NCBI RefSeq assembly: GCF_022539315.1
Contig: NC_066315.1
Span: 50,821,174-50,885,173, forward strand
Reading direction: 5' to 3'
DNA: 64,000 nucleotides
From: Serinus canaria
Lineage: Eukaryota; Chordata; Aves; Passeriformes; Fringillidae
Below the pieces are notes generated by a model. It saw only the letters and a program-made list of their open reading frames with translations, did no database searches and had not been told where the DNA came from. Made by a program: the position numbers and the translations under genes. This document shows positions 37,140-49,387 of this stretch, piece after piece (the first letter of the stretch is position 1; the number at the start of each line of letters is the position of its first letter).

Positions 37140-40100
37140 ATATACTGGCTCCATTTCTGGATTGACTGCAACATTATAAAATACCCAGGCACAAAGCCTA
37201 CAGAATGAAAAATATATTTTTGATTATCTTTGAAAGACCATGTCAATCAGAAGTGGTTTCTGAAGACTGAAAAAAGTAAATCTTACTCTTCAAAGTTCTA
37301 GTTCTCATTTTAACTGTATAATAAAATTTAGAGAGCAAGAAGTAGGATCGGGAAAACCACGGGCTTGTTAGACTCAGTCAATCCCTGGGAAGGTGATGGA
37401 GCAACCAGTGCTGGAGCAGGGGAACTGGATTAGATGATCTGAAAGGTCCCTTCCTATTTCCACTGAAAATGTTGTCCTGGAAAGCTTGCCTCTGAAGGAA
37501 AATGCTTTCCTTAGCTTGACACCAGATAATGAACTCCCCCAGAAACTAAGGATGAACAAAGACCTGGGTAGCTTCCACAGGATATACAAAGGCACAGCAC
37601 AGCGTGTTTGCAGATAATGACTGAAAATCACTACACAATTCAAAAACAGGCACCCACTCCAATGCATATATTCAGAGAGGAGTGGTGAGCGGTGAAGGGG
37701 AGAAGGAGAAAAGAGAGAAAGAATGATTATGAAATAATGTAAATGGAACATACTTCTCTTAGCACATCACTGGAAAGTCTTTTGATACTGCAGAGAGAAT
37801 GAAAGTCTGCACAGCATAGAACTAAGTTATGCCAGAAATATATTCTTGGCTGAAATGTTCAAGGAAACACAGAGAAAATGCTTCCAAGCTTTGGCTTTGC
37901 TTAACTAAAGATCTTCCTAATTTTGAAAAAATTCCAGATGAAGACTCAATAGAGACACACTAGAGTTAGACACACTGAAAAGTGCTTCAGTGTTTCTTGT
38001 GCCAGCACATGCAAAAATAGCTGCTACTGAATGGGTCCTCTGTCATCATCTGCACCTTTCCATGCTACTACGTTATTGCAAGCACATGGTAAAATATGAG
38101 ACAATTACTCATTTTTAAGAACATTTCAATTAAACTGATTTTTAAAAAATTCACAACTTATTTATTGTGGCTCCCATCCATCATTCTCACCAGAAATAGA
38201 TAAATCTGTATCCTATGTGAACACTATTTGGAATATGTCATTAAGCGGACATCTTGCTAAATGTGATTTTACGGCTATCAGACACCAAGATACCATTACC
38301 TTGTCAATCTAACTGGATTTAAATTCTACTGGGATCTGACTAAAAGCAAGGGAAGAAAAACCCTACCAACAATTCAAGCGCCCTCTGCAGCTCCTGCTAC
38401 TTCCTAGCCCTTAACTATACTACTACACCTCCATCTCTGACAGCTCCTTCAGGCTAGAGAGGTATGAGCCTCTACTCAGCACATTTCTGACTCCTGCACC
38501 ATAACTGGTGCTAAGCACAATCCAGGAGCAGATGCCACTGGCAGCCTTGTCCATTCACATTACAGACTCCTGGGTGAATGTCACAGTCAGAACTTACCAG
38601 AACCCCCAAGACCTGCTCTACTGCAAAAACTTACTATGATCCCCATTTATGGAAGGCTTTAAAGGCTAAATTTAGGTCATTCCCACTATGACTCATTAAC
38701 TTCTCTTAGAACTTCTCACAAACTCTATTCTCTTCTACATTTGATGTCTCAGACACTTCAGATGCCCCATTTTCTGCATAATTTAATATCTGATTTCAGT
38801 AAAAGAAAGCAGACATTGTCTTGAACAGAAAAAACATAATCTATGGATATTTCTAATTCCAAAAGTAAATTAATCTTTCATGGCACAGTAGAATAAGTAG
38901 ACAGTCCCAAAAGTAAATAATTAAAGAGTCATTCTTTACATGAGGTACTTATTTTCTTACTAGTCTTGTTTAAGTTATTTTGAAAGTACAGCAAGTATTT
39001 AGCAAAGATGTACTTGAGAGGGAAGCTTTTCCCAAGAGAGGAAGAGACCCTGATGTTATGTCTAGCATTTACAAACAGGGGTATAAGTTATACTGCCTGA
39101 ATAAGAGGCCAGAACTGTACAACAGGAGACAGCTTCTCAGAGAGATTTTTTCTTATTCAGATAATCACTCTTGATCAGCATTAGGTAAGAATTTTTCTGC
39201 AAGTGGTTTTCCAAACTGCTGTTAAATAGCATAGGCAAGGACCAGGGCAACCAACCTGCAGAGATGGAGCTGTATTTCCAAGGTGACTGCAGACATACAG
39301 TACTTGAATGCTAAATCCCATCATTTTGGCAACCTCCACCCAATTATCAGCCAAAACGTATGGAATATGATACCATATGGAATATGATATGCATCCGAAA
39401 ACGGGAAAATAACTCCTTTTGTCTTTGCTCTTTCTCTGTAACATAAGATCAGTGTCATAAACTGAACTTACCTTCCAATACACAATACCCAATGTGTTCA
39501 AGGTTTCTTGTAGTGCAGCTTTAGAAAACATACCTTTGTCTATAGAACAACTTCTTGAAGTATTAACTGACCCACTGAATCATGTCATGGTGGGCAAGAG
39601 ACTCTTGCCCAGCTGCCACACACAGCTGATTCAATACATTGCTGATCCAGTAGAACAATTAACTCCTCCTTTTGCAGAAGTCAACCTTTATCATGATGCT
39701 GTCCACCAGAACTGAGCTCTCAGCAGGATTAAATAGCCTCATGCTTAGCAGGCACCTCCAGCTCCCCACTCTCTTGGGCTCCCCAAAATCTTCAGTATAG
39801 CCCAACGTTTTCACCAAGCCTATCACACAGCATTGAGGATTTAAAATAATAAAACAAGGACAGATGAGAAAAATCATCTGAAGACTCACTTTAGCCTGTC
39901 ACAGGATGAGTGGGAGCTTTAAGCAAGCCCTGCCTTAGGCTCAGATTTTGTCAACAGTTTAAATTTAAGAAATCACCTTGGTAAGTTCTAAGGATCGCAG
40001 ATCAGGGTCTATTTATAAAAATGAATTATTTATTAAACAGAAAAGAGATAACACATAAAAATCTTGAACAGAATTACTTACTACAAAGTATAAAAGTAAA

Positions 40101-42650
40101 GAACTGCTAGTAGATTCGAGCATAACATATAATGCTGCCCTATATCAAGGTACCTATAGTAAAGCTACCAAAAGAAATAGTATCGATTAGAAGTCAAATG
40201 TAACTTACAGCCAAAATGACAGTAATGTACACAGATTCCTTCACTTAACCCTTGGAAAATAACAAAGCAGGTATCCCTACTCACAGGGAAAGTTCCAAAC
40301 ATTTCCAGGAAAATGTATAGAAGATTTCTGCTCTGTGAAAGTTTAGCATGGCTTTTATAGTTCATAAAGTGAGTGTCTGTCAGTCAGAAATCCAACCTAC
40401 CTTGGTTGGATTCACTTCAACAGCAAGATGGTTTTGGTAGTTGGGAGACCAGTATAAACCCCAAAGCATGAAAACAACTCTCTACAAGACAGCTTGTCCT
40501 GCTTAATTATCAGACTGGTTAACAACATAAGTTATTGTAGGGGGGGTGAGATGCCTACAAGCCAAAATAGTTTTCTCTCTTTTGATATGACAAACCAATT
40601 TATACTTACTTGATCATCACTAATTCTTTCAGTTAATCCTTTATTGGTCAAGAACTCACACAGAACTTGATGCATCAGAGAAAAAATAGCTTTTAAGTTT
40701 ATTTTAGATTTACCTTAGAACAACAAGAACTTTGGCATCTGAAGTAAGTGCAGTTGAAACTGATTAAGTGCTACTCTATACTTTTCTGATAGGCTCTGCA
40801 ACTTTACAGTCAATTCTTACGCAAAATTCTTCTTCAGAAGAAAAGCTCTTGGGTAGCTGAGTATTTTAGACTCTAGTATAAGATGTTTTCTACGATGTAA
40901 AGGCTTCTTAGGAAGAAGAGTGTATCAAAGTCAAGTCTGCACATTTCCTACCAAATCTTAATGAGCAAATTTAGACTTCAGGAACATGAAAAGGGTAGTC
41001 CCTGAAGCCCAGATGAAAGAAGCTTTGGATTTTGAGAAGATTTTGATTAGATTTTCATACCGCAATTTAAAATTACTTGCATAATGCAAAGAACATGCCA
41101 GGCTATAACGCAGTATGACTGCTGATGATGGCAGACTAGCAAACTGAGGCACAGAATGCTCAAATGCTTTAGGGAATTTAAGGCCAAGCTGAAGAAAAAA
41201 AAAATATTCCTTCTTGAAATTATCATATAACTTTAATCCACAGGACACATTTCCATATACAGCTATAGAAGTAGTTTGACTTTTTCCTCCTGTAAGCTGA
41301 CAGCTTATTGCATTCTTAGGAGTGCAATTGTTATAGAATATAGAATAGAGCAATAGAACATATAGAATAGAGCAATTCTTGTAGAACATAGAAAAGCTGT
41401 TTAAAGCCACTGAAGAAGAGGGGTTTAAAAAAGTTTTTAAACTTTTACATGGCATGCCCTTGAGGTCACTGGAACATTTCACTGACTAGGAATCAAAGCA
41501 GCTTTCTTGATCAGTGTAGTGAAGAATGGATAAAGAAACAATACACCTGAGAATATGTACTAGCCACTGAAAATGAACAGCTGCAAAGCCAGGCACAAAT
41601 TCTTATGGGTGAAGCTTGATGTATGCAGACTACTCCCTGCACCACAAACTTCCTACCCTTCTGTTATTCCACCTAATCTATGTTCATTAATAATGTGCAC
41701 ATTTTTTTATTTTTTCCTCAACTGTTTGTGTTAACACAAAAGATTAGTTTGCTTTTGAAAAGATCTATTCTTTTAATGATTGTTTTGCCTATGTAATCAT
41801 GCAGAGCAAATCCTAGCATTTCTAAACACATAAATTTTTATTCCAGTATTATACAGATCTGCACAGTGGACAACATAAAATCATACTTCAGATTGCTAGA
41901 CCAATTGCCCAGAGGATTTTAAAAGAATATTATGAATACACATAAACTAGAAATCCAAGATGCCACAGTAGAAATTATTTTAAGGTGTACTTACAGGGGA
42001 ATAAGGTATAGAAGAAGGTGTTGTATTAGAGGTACCGTATTTTCCAGTTTTACAGATAGACTGCAGTATACATCATTGGTTTAGAACGTAGTATGTTACT
42101 ATGTTAGCTTTTTAAAACAGTACAATTTGATGGCAAAACAATGTATTTTTACTTTCAAGTTATTAAAAAGCAGAAAAATAACTTGGGAGATCTGATTACT
42201 TTTCTTAAGGAAAAGATGCTTATATTGATTTAGTCAGCATATATTATAAACAGATTACCTTACTGTGAAAACATTCTCAAAGATCATTTCCTTTGGATCA
42301 ACAAAAAAGCATGCAGTTCAAATGAAAAATATAATTTTTTGTTAACATCCAATTGACTTATTTAACTTAGCTGTAAATTGCTAAGGCCAGAAGAAACTTC
42401 TTGAGATCTTACCTTTGAAAAGTAAAATACATTTTTTTCCCTTGCACTTAAATGAAACCATGCACTTCAACCACACAGAAAATAAGCAAAAAGACCTACT
42501 GCTGCCTTTAAAAATAAAGTTTCTGGATGAGTTGAACATGAGAAAAGCTCACTTTAAACTACTGCATTGTGAAGATTAATTGAGAAATTAACCAGTTTCT
42601 AATGAACTATGAATGTGTAACCAAGGCAAATTGCCTATGTAAGGAATTCA

Positions 42651-42672
42651 CAGTTAACAAATTTGTTAACTG
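42651..42672. repeat. 22-bp perfect palindrome
   Basis: CAGTTAACAAA followed directly by its reverse complement, with no spacer. It lies about 0.5 kb past the VPS41 stop codon in the transcribed direction, so it may fall in the 3'UTR. Confidence 0.8.
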
Positions 42673-42926
42673 AAGATATGAGTTGGCACACAACTTCAAG
42701 TTCTAAAGCAATTCCAGTGAAAGGAGTCAGACTCCTGTGGGTCTCAAGGTAAACAGGTTGCTAAATAGACTAAATCAGGACTGAAGTAGTCTGGTGAGCT
42801 GAATTCATGGCATTACATTTTTCTTTACAATATCCAACCATAAGCCTGCTGTGTGGTTGCAAACTGTAAAGCACATTAACTGATAGCAAACACAAATCTC
42901 TAAATCGTGTGGGTTTTTCTTCCCAT

Positions 42927-42932
42927 TTTATT
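42927..42932 (-). terminator. VPS41: Candidate VPS41 poly(A) signal
   Basis: AATAAA on the minus strand, about 250 nt past the VPS41 stop. It lies in an A-rich run, so it may be chance; more distal signals could be used instead. Confidence 0.3.
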
Positions 42933-43184
42933 TTTTTTTTCTGTTCCAGAATGAAGTAACAAGCTGAGCAAAGGATCCATGACATATGAATTGCATAACA
43001 AAGACTTAGCAGACAAAGATTTTCACATTTTTCCATTACCCAAAATATTCAATAAACAGGATAAACTACAGGAACCACTTTTAAATTGCAATCAAAATTA
43101 TATACAGACATGGAAAATTACAGTGGCTCTGCATGGTCCTAACAGATTTGGTGTCACTGACTGACATGGAGAACTAGGCCACTG

Positions 43185-43265
43185 CTATTTCTTCATCTCC
43201 AGGACTGCACTTCCTGGCCCCCTGTGTTTGGCACTGCATATATTGCAGAACTGGACAGAAGATAC
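43185..43265 (-). CDS. VPS41: VPS41 last coding exon (human 829-854 and stop)
   Basis: An acceptor (tgatttag) is followed by 26 codons and TAG (43,187-43,185). It contains QFCNICSAK, which supplies the last two zinc ligands of the RING-H2 (C835 and C838 in human numbering), and ends LEMKK as in mammals. The first residues (VSSV) differ from human. Confidence 0.93.
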   Translation of the reverse strand, partial: VSSVQFCNICSAKHRGPGSAVLEMKK

Positions 43266-44848
43266 CTAAATCAAAAAAGAAAACAGGAATCTCTCAGAGA
43301 AATGTAGCCACATCAGAATGTGTGAAGATGAATGAAAAGTGCTAATTCCCTTTTCAACATTACTGCTCACAGTCAGACTGTTCTCAACCAACATAGTCAT
43401 GGATAGGTGAGGGAAGACAATATAAAAAAAACATAGCTAGCAAGTCAGGCTGTTCTGGAGTCAGAGGGCAGCACAACTCACCACTCACTCCAAGGCTATT
43501 ACCACCACCTCCAGAAGAGTAATGTCAAACTTCCCCCACAGCAAAAATGAAAAGCACTGAGTGAAAAGCATCACTGGTTATCTTCATATATAAAGATGAG
43601 AGTAAAGTCACTTGGTGAGCTCCAATACTCACTGGATGCCTTGGTCACAACTCTCTCTTTGGGTAGTGCTCCACAGATTTCTGACAATTGAGATCCGGGC
43701 CCAAACATCATTTGACATGTCATTTGACATCAAAGATGTGTTTATTGTTACTCTGTCTTTAGCTCTGTGTGCATTTTTGTGCATGCACTATTTACATTTC
43801 AGTGTGTCACTGATAATCAAATGTCAGTAGCATGATGGATCACCTAAGGCCACATAATACAATGTAACAGGGTAAATTTGGCTCTGTTACATGCATACAA
43901 GCCTGTACTTATACGTACTGTCTATGAATATACACCTTATAATATCTATGTAACATTTAAAAATCCAACCTAATCAGTTACCTGCCCCAGAAAATTGAGA
44001 CTGCTAGACAAATTTTAGAGTATTTCTCACAATAAAATTTGTGGTAAATATTGAAGAACTATTTACTAGTTGTTGGACTTTCTTGTACAAATGATCTAAC
44101 AGATTCAGCTTTTCCTAACATATTTAAGTATTCATGCTGTACCATATGGTTACAAGCACTTTGTTTACTTACAGATGAAGTGATTCACTCAAGCTATTTT
44201 TTCACTACATGTTAATGTTCAGAGATAGATATAGACTCTTAAAGACTTACATTTAACTTGCTATGTAATTTTGTTACCATTTGAATACTTTCATTCCTAA
44301 ATTTAAAAACTGTTATATCTAGAAGTTATTTTTTGCTTTGTGTTAATTGAACAAACAAACCAACCCCCCAAACAACTTACAAAGAAAAATATGTTTTGAC
44401 CATAAGGATGATTACAAAGATATTGAAATATTCACTCTGAAATGACTGATTTTTGTCTTCCAGGTCAGAATCATTTAATATGGTTCACTTGAGAAAATGC
44501 CTTTATTCTTGTCTTTGAGTATGTTTAGTTAAAGTAAAAGCTGGAATGGAAAATAATAAAAAATTAGACTGTATTCCCTTTATGTCTCAGGGTTGCATTA
44601 CGTATTCTGATTGCAGAAAGTGATAAAATACTGTTCAAACAGTGATTTCTTTCTACACTGGATGAACTTTAGTTGCAGTATCCTTAAACTCTCTTTTCTT
44701 GGTCACATACTACTATGTGGTATCATCACAAGTTACTACTATAATCATATAATTCCTCACGGACCCATGCCCTTCTCTACAGCTGTCAAAAGAAAATGTG
44801 TCACTTTATCTTGGCAAAGGTGTCAGACATATTAAGCTAATTCCTTAC

Positions 44849-44928
44849 TGTGTTAGATACAGGTAGGCACTCCCTGTGAAACATGTGTCTGCAGTGGAAC
44901 ACTACCACACTGAAGGACTTGGACGCAT
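44849..44928 (-). CDS. VPS41: VPS41 exon (human 803-828), RING core
   Basis: Eighty nt, entering with 2 nt of a split Asp codon and leaving in phase 0. It reads FSVVVFHCRHMFHREC, carrying the RING ligands C814, H816, H819 and C822. Acceptor tttcccag, donor gtaagg. The segment after ECLP (VSNT) differs from human (MPSM), so the linker before the last zinc pair is variable but of equal length. Confidence 0.94.
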
Positions 44929-45960
44929 CTGGGAAACAGAAAAATAAATTCATTTCAACAGGGCAATGAAACAAATGATTTAGTGGCTACAGCAATATAT
45001 GCCCACATTCTGTCATACACAGAGAAAGTTCAAGTAACATCTCTCAAAATAATTTCCAAATTATTCTGGCTCATTCATAGAAACCATTAAGAGTGATGGT
45101 TTCAGGAAACATGTGCCAGTGATGGAGCTACAAAACAATATTTTCCGTGGCTTAGATACTGTATACCGTCCTATCAGGAATTTTTCATCCCAATATATGC
45201 TACGTGCTAAATTTGGTCAGGGAGAAGAGTAAACTACCACCAAATAATGCAGCTGCTTCAAAGAAAAATTGGCAGAAAAATTCTTGCACTAGTGTGAAGA
45301 GAACCAGAACACTGAGCAGTTCTAGAGCCTACACTGCACATCAGGATCCTGAAATTTGGCAACAACCTGCCTAGGTGCATGATGTGAGTTTTCATTCCCA
45401 CATGAATATTTAGCCAAATTAGAACCCTAAATACAACATCCATTCTAAAGAATAACCATCTCACTTACGAGCATCATTTGCATTCTACTTTGGGTCTTTT
45501 TTCCTCAACACACATACTTCAAAGCACTAGCACATTCAACTCTACCAGATTCTCCTTGTCTGTATATTGCTGCACATGATCCCAGTATTATTGTTTTTAT
45601 TTATTTAAGTGAAAAATGGTAGAAACCAGATGAACTGTAAGTGATTCAATCAGGCTATTAACGCCTAGAAAACAAACAAATATCTGTACATATGCTTCAT
45701 CTTATATATTCTTGCTTTAACAGGCCACGACAGATATTCACTTAGTAAAACTACTTCTTTTTAAGACACTCAACAACTACATTGATATTTCTGGACTATA
45801 ATTGCCTTGAAGAATGTACATCTCTGAAATAACATCCTGAATTTCTATTTTCACAACTAACTTTAGAAGGTCTTCTAAAGCTAGTCAGTTTTAAGATGTT
45901 GCAAATGTGGCACCCATGACCGAAGCCAAGAACCCACCACCATTCAAAAAATAGACAAAA

Positions 45961-46020
45961 AATACATTCAAATGTATTGTAAAATACATTCAAATGTATT
46001 CAATGACAATACATTCAAAA
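45961..46020. repeat. Tandem palindromic repeat, period 22
   Basis: The 18-bp unit AATACATTCAAATGTATT, itself an inverted repeat (8-bp arms, CA loop), occurs at 45,961-45,978 and 45,983-46,000. A partial third copy starts at 46,008. It lies in a VPS41 intron. Confidence 0.75.
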
Positions 46021-46404
46021 AACTTTTACAATCTACAAGTTCAGGGCGAATAATCCAACAGATGTGGACGAGATTTGGTGCTTAGGTTCCAATAATCTTT
46101 GAGAATATGTACGTTGATAGAATTAAAAGTTGTCTTGAATTCCATGTATACAAAACAGAAAAAAAGGAAGTCAAAGTAGAATAAGAAAGAATATCTGGGT
46201 TTACTGCAACAAAAAATGTTTAATTAGACTCCACTCCCATGTCAGAATTCAAAAGCAAGCTTTGCATAGGAGATTGAAATTTATACAGCGATCACCAAAG
46301 GAGATTATACATTTTTATGAATAATTTCTCTTAAAATACTTCTAAAAAATTTACAAAACAAAAAATTACAACCTCTTTTTTTTTTTCCTAGAAAAGCATC
46401 CTAC

Positions 46405-46449
46405 CTGAAGGAAGTATTGGAGACAGACACGATTCACAGATGTTCTCCT
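46405..46449 (-). CDS. VPS41: VPS41 exon (human 788-801), first RING cysteines
   Basis: A 45-nt micro-exon reading ENICESCLSPILPS with split codons at both ends. CESC gives the first two zinc ligands (C791 and C794). Acceptor tttttcag, donor gtagga. Confidence 0.94.
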
Positions 46450-47244
46450 CTGAAAAACAAAACAAAAGAAAATTAAGCTTTGTTATTAAACTCCATGTTT
46501 ACTTTTTTACAAAGCAGGCATGAACATACTGCTATTACAGAAATGGAGCTTGGTCCTAAAGCATTTACTTAAGATGCCTAACAGAATCTATTAAAAATTG
46601 AAGAGCAATACTGAAGTAGCATTTCTAATAACAACACGATAAATATTTACATCTGATGACAGTAGAACAGCAGGATTGAGGCTATTTAGGATTAGTGCTG
46701 CAGAGACAAAAGGCAAACTGAAACAAGGAGCATGGGATGGATGGCTGTTAACTCTGCAGCATTTTGGAGCAGAAGCTCTGGTACTCTGTCCTGTCAGCTT
46801 TAGTCTCTTGCTAATAACACTCAGCTGGTGTGAATTACAGCACTATCCACATGCACCATTAGCACCTTGCAAAATATTTTCAAGTGTTTCTGACAATCTT
46901 CTTGTATCTTTTTCTTTGGTTGCAGATTATTACCATCTGACTGTCCATGTTGGTACTAAACAGCATTTTCAGCTTTCCAGAGAAACTGCAGAACACAATA
47001 CATTACTGGCTATGCAGAGATTAATCAAGAGAAACAGCTGCATGCTGGGTCTTGTAGTTTTTGAGATACAAGTAATTCCTTTGCAAAAGGGAAAAGCATC
47101 TAGTAGCCTACTACACTCTACAGATAAGATAAGAAATGTGGGCTTTTGGGCATCTTCCAAAGCAGACAGTCAGGAGGAATATAAACAGTCTATATAAAAT
47201 AGTCTTTAAAATATTGGAAGACATCATGTTTCCTCTGTACCCAC

Positions 47245-47344
47245 CATCCACTAGAACACCCTTCATCTGAGTTCGATGCATTTTCTTCAATAAAGAAAGA
47301 GAATCAGCAACGAGAATCTTTTTGCAACCTTCCCGCAGCAAGAT
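47245..47344 (-). CDS. VPS41: VPS41 exon (human 754-786)
   Basis: One hundred nt, 33 codons plus 1 nt. It reads ILLREGCKKILVADSLSLLK and continues to GVLVD, identical to human as far as I can tell. Acceptor gcaccaacag, donor gtgggt. This is the helical linker between the clathrin-type repeat and the RING. Confidence 0.95.
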
Positions 47345-48714
47345 CTGTTGGTGCAAAGAACATAAAAGACAGCGGTTGTTGAACAGATGGGCATATCAAC
47401 TCTCTTGACAAGCCACCACTCTGTTTTTGTTGCCAAAGTGAGTGCAAGTAATGTTTAAAACTTTTCAAGGTATTATAAAGGAGGCAAAGGAGTAACTTTT
47501 TGTTGCTATCACCTGTACATAAACGAAAAGCCCATTAAAAAACCCCAAAACCCCACAAAACAAAAACAAACATCAAGAAACAGAATTCTTTACAAAGATA
47601 CTATTATCATAATTATGAACATCTTTCTGAGATGGTGTTAACAAAATAACAACAGAGAGGAATTTTTACAGTTTGCCTCAGAATTAATTTCCAAACCATT
47701 TCAAAATTCTTCTTCCTGTATCTTTCCTGTCTTCTTCAGAAAAGATATTTCATAATCATAAGACCTTCATAAACACTGCAACTCAGAGTACATTGTGTTC
47801 AAACATATATCCTGCTGAGGAGTCATTTAATAAGCAGTATTAAATGTCCATGCAACTAACCAAATGTCCCTAGTTCATTCCACTTCAGCAAAAGTCTCAG
47901 CTCCCTTTTGACTAATTTGGTATTTTTCATTAGATTGACATGTCATTGCCTGAAATGGTTTTGAAACACAGAAGAAGCAAGGGCAGAACAATTATACAGA
48001 ACCTTGTTTCACAATACTTAATGGAGCAACTATGGAAAGGCAACAAACCCAAGTAAGTATTTTGGAATTTTTTCTTCCTCCTCCCAAACTTATGTTTGGA
48101 AGTTTGTTTTCCAAGACAACAATTCCTTTGGAAACTGCTTCCCAAAGATACTCACAGTCAATTATAATGTGACCAAACCTACTAAAAGAGAGGTATAAAG
48201 AAGCAATGTTCATTTCTTTCTTCTGATCATTTGCATTACAGGAGATACTGAGCTTCTAAGAGTGCAAAATACAGCTAATGCAAATACCTAAGAAGAACTA
48301 CAATAACAGATTTTACAGCCAGGTGGACACTGTCCAAAACTCTACGTTTTCACATACACACTTGGAAGTAATAAGGACACACCGCTAAGAATGATATGCA
48401 GATAAGACTGCAAATCTGAAGTACATTAAAAAAATTAACACTGAGTAACACTGTGAGCATTTCAAATTGGGCATGTCAACAGGTGAATGAAACTTTTCCA
48501 GTATTGGAGACATTGAGCTATAAAACATTTCAGAGCACTAAATGCAGATCTACAAGGCAAACACTTAGAATATGAATATTTTTTATCTGTTGATAATCTC
48601 AGGAACAATCTGGCTATGTCTTTCCCTATCCAAAGGCAACAAAGAATGTAAAATTTTGTTCTAAATAAAGAAAAATGTTGCTAGGTTTGAAAAAAATACA
48701 AGAAACTTTTAGCA

Positions 48715-48852
48715 AGGATAACTGAATGAGACTGTGTCAAGTCCAACTCCTGGCCCTGCAGAGGACAGCAGCAAGAATCACACCAAGTGCCTCTGAACAT
48801 TGTCCAAATGTTTCTTGAACTCTGACAACCTTGGTGCCGTAACCATGTTAAA
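48715..48852 (-). mobile_element. CR1 LINE fragment, minus orientation
   Basis: A short copy of the CR1 3' region, recognisable by 'tccaactcctggccctgca' and 'gaacattgtccaaatgtttc', matching the equivalent blocks at 59.7 and 10.7 kb. It is truncated on both sides and lies in a VPS41 intron. Confidence 0.78.
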
Positions 48853-49362
48853 TGAAAGAAGCAGAACAAAGATACAATGGGAAGATGGAAGTGTGTCCTA
48901 CCATTTCTTAATTAAAATACAGTGTGCTAATAGAAAAAATTAATTGAAAAGAAAGAACAGTGAAGAGGGAAACAACAGACATTACCATCTCACTGGAAAA
49001 CCTCAATACTGTTTGATGCCTTAAAACCCAGAGTAACAGAAATATCTGATAAAACATATATTTTAAGGAATATGCACTTTCTCCCTTTATTTAAACAGCA
49101 CTAAGATCCTTCCATACCACATTTAATGACTGACAGACCTTATTTTGCTAGAAATAGAATACAGAAGGCAGCCATTATTATATAAAAGGAAAAATTGCAA
49201 TGCAGAATGTAAAATATCTATTCTCAAGGTAATAAATTCTCAACACTTCTGTAGAAATTTATTTGAAGACCTCAAAAATGGGGATTTAAGAATTACAGAA
49301 AGCAAAGGAAAGGGAATTTGAGTCCCGAGAGAGCGAGCTTCATTAAAGAGGAGAGAAACAGG

Positions 49363-49387
49363 TAACCATAGGTGCACCCTATGGTTA
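49363..49387. repeat. 10-bp stem hairpin in VPS41 intron
   Basis: TAACCATAGG and CCTATGGTTA pair perfectly around a 5-nt loop (TGCAC). No further pairing outside, so it is not a miRNA-sized precursor. Confidence 0.7.

Larger units (their letters stand above)
37140..43184. other. Intergenic / VPS41 downstream region
   Basis: AT-rich DNA between the retroviral cluster and the VPS41 stop codon. The right end must contain the VPS41 3'UTR. Notable items are a 22-bp perfect palindrome (42,651-42,672), a long open frame on the minus strand (40,958-41,482, GTG start) and a plus-strand frame at 38,980-39,174, none of which I can assign. Local duplications occur near 39,356-39,390 and 41,335-41,395. 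Confidence 0.45.

Noticed and set aside
42670..42760. Second exon for the CFAP144-like frame, suggested by an MSWH tetrapeptide
   Set aside because: The surrounding residues do not continue any expected similarity, and there is no acceptor in place.
46676..47197. 173-codon plus-strand open frame overlapping a VPS41 exon
   Set aside because: It starts at TTG, has no domain, and is antisense to a real VPS41 exon (47,245-47,344 adjoins; 46,405-46,449 lies just left). Most likely chance.
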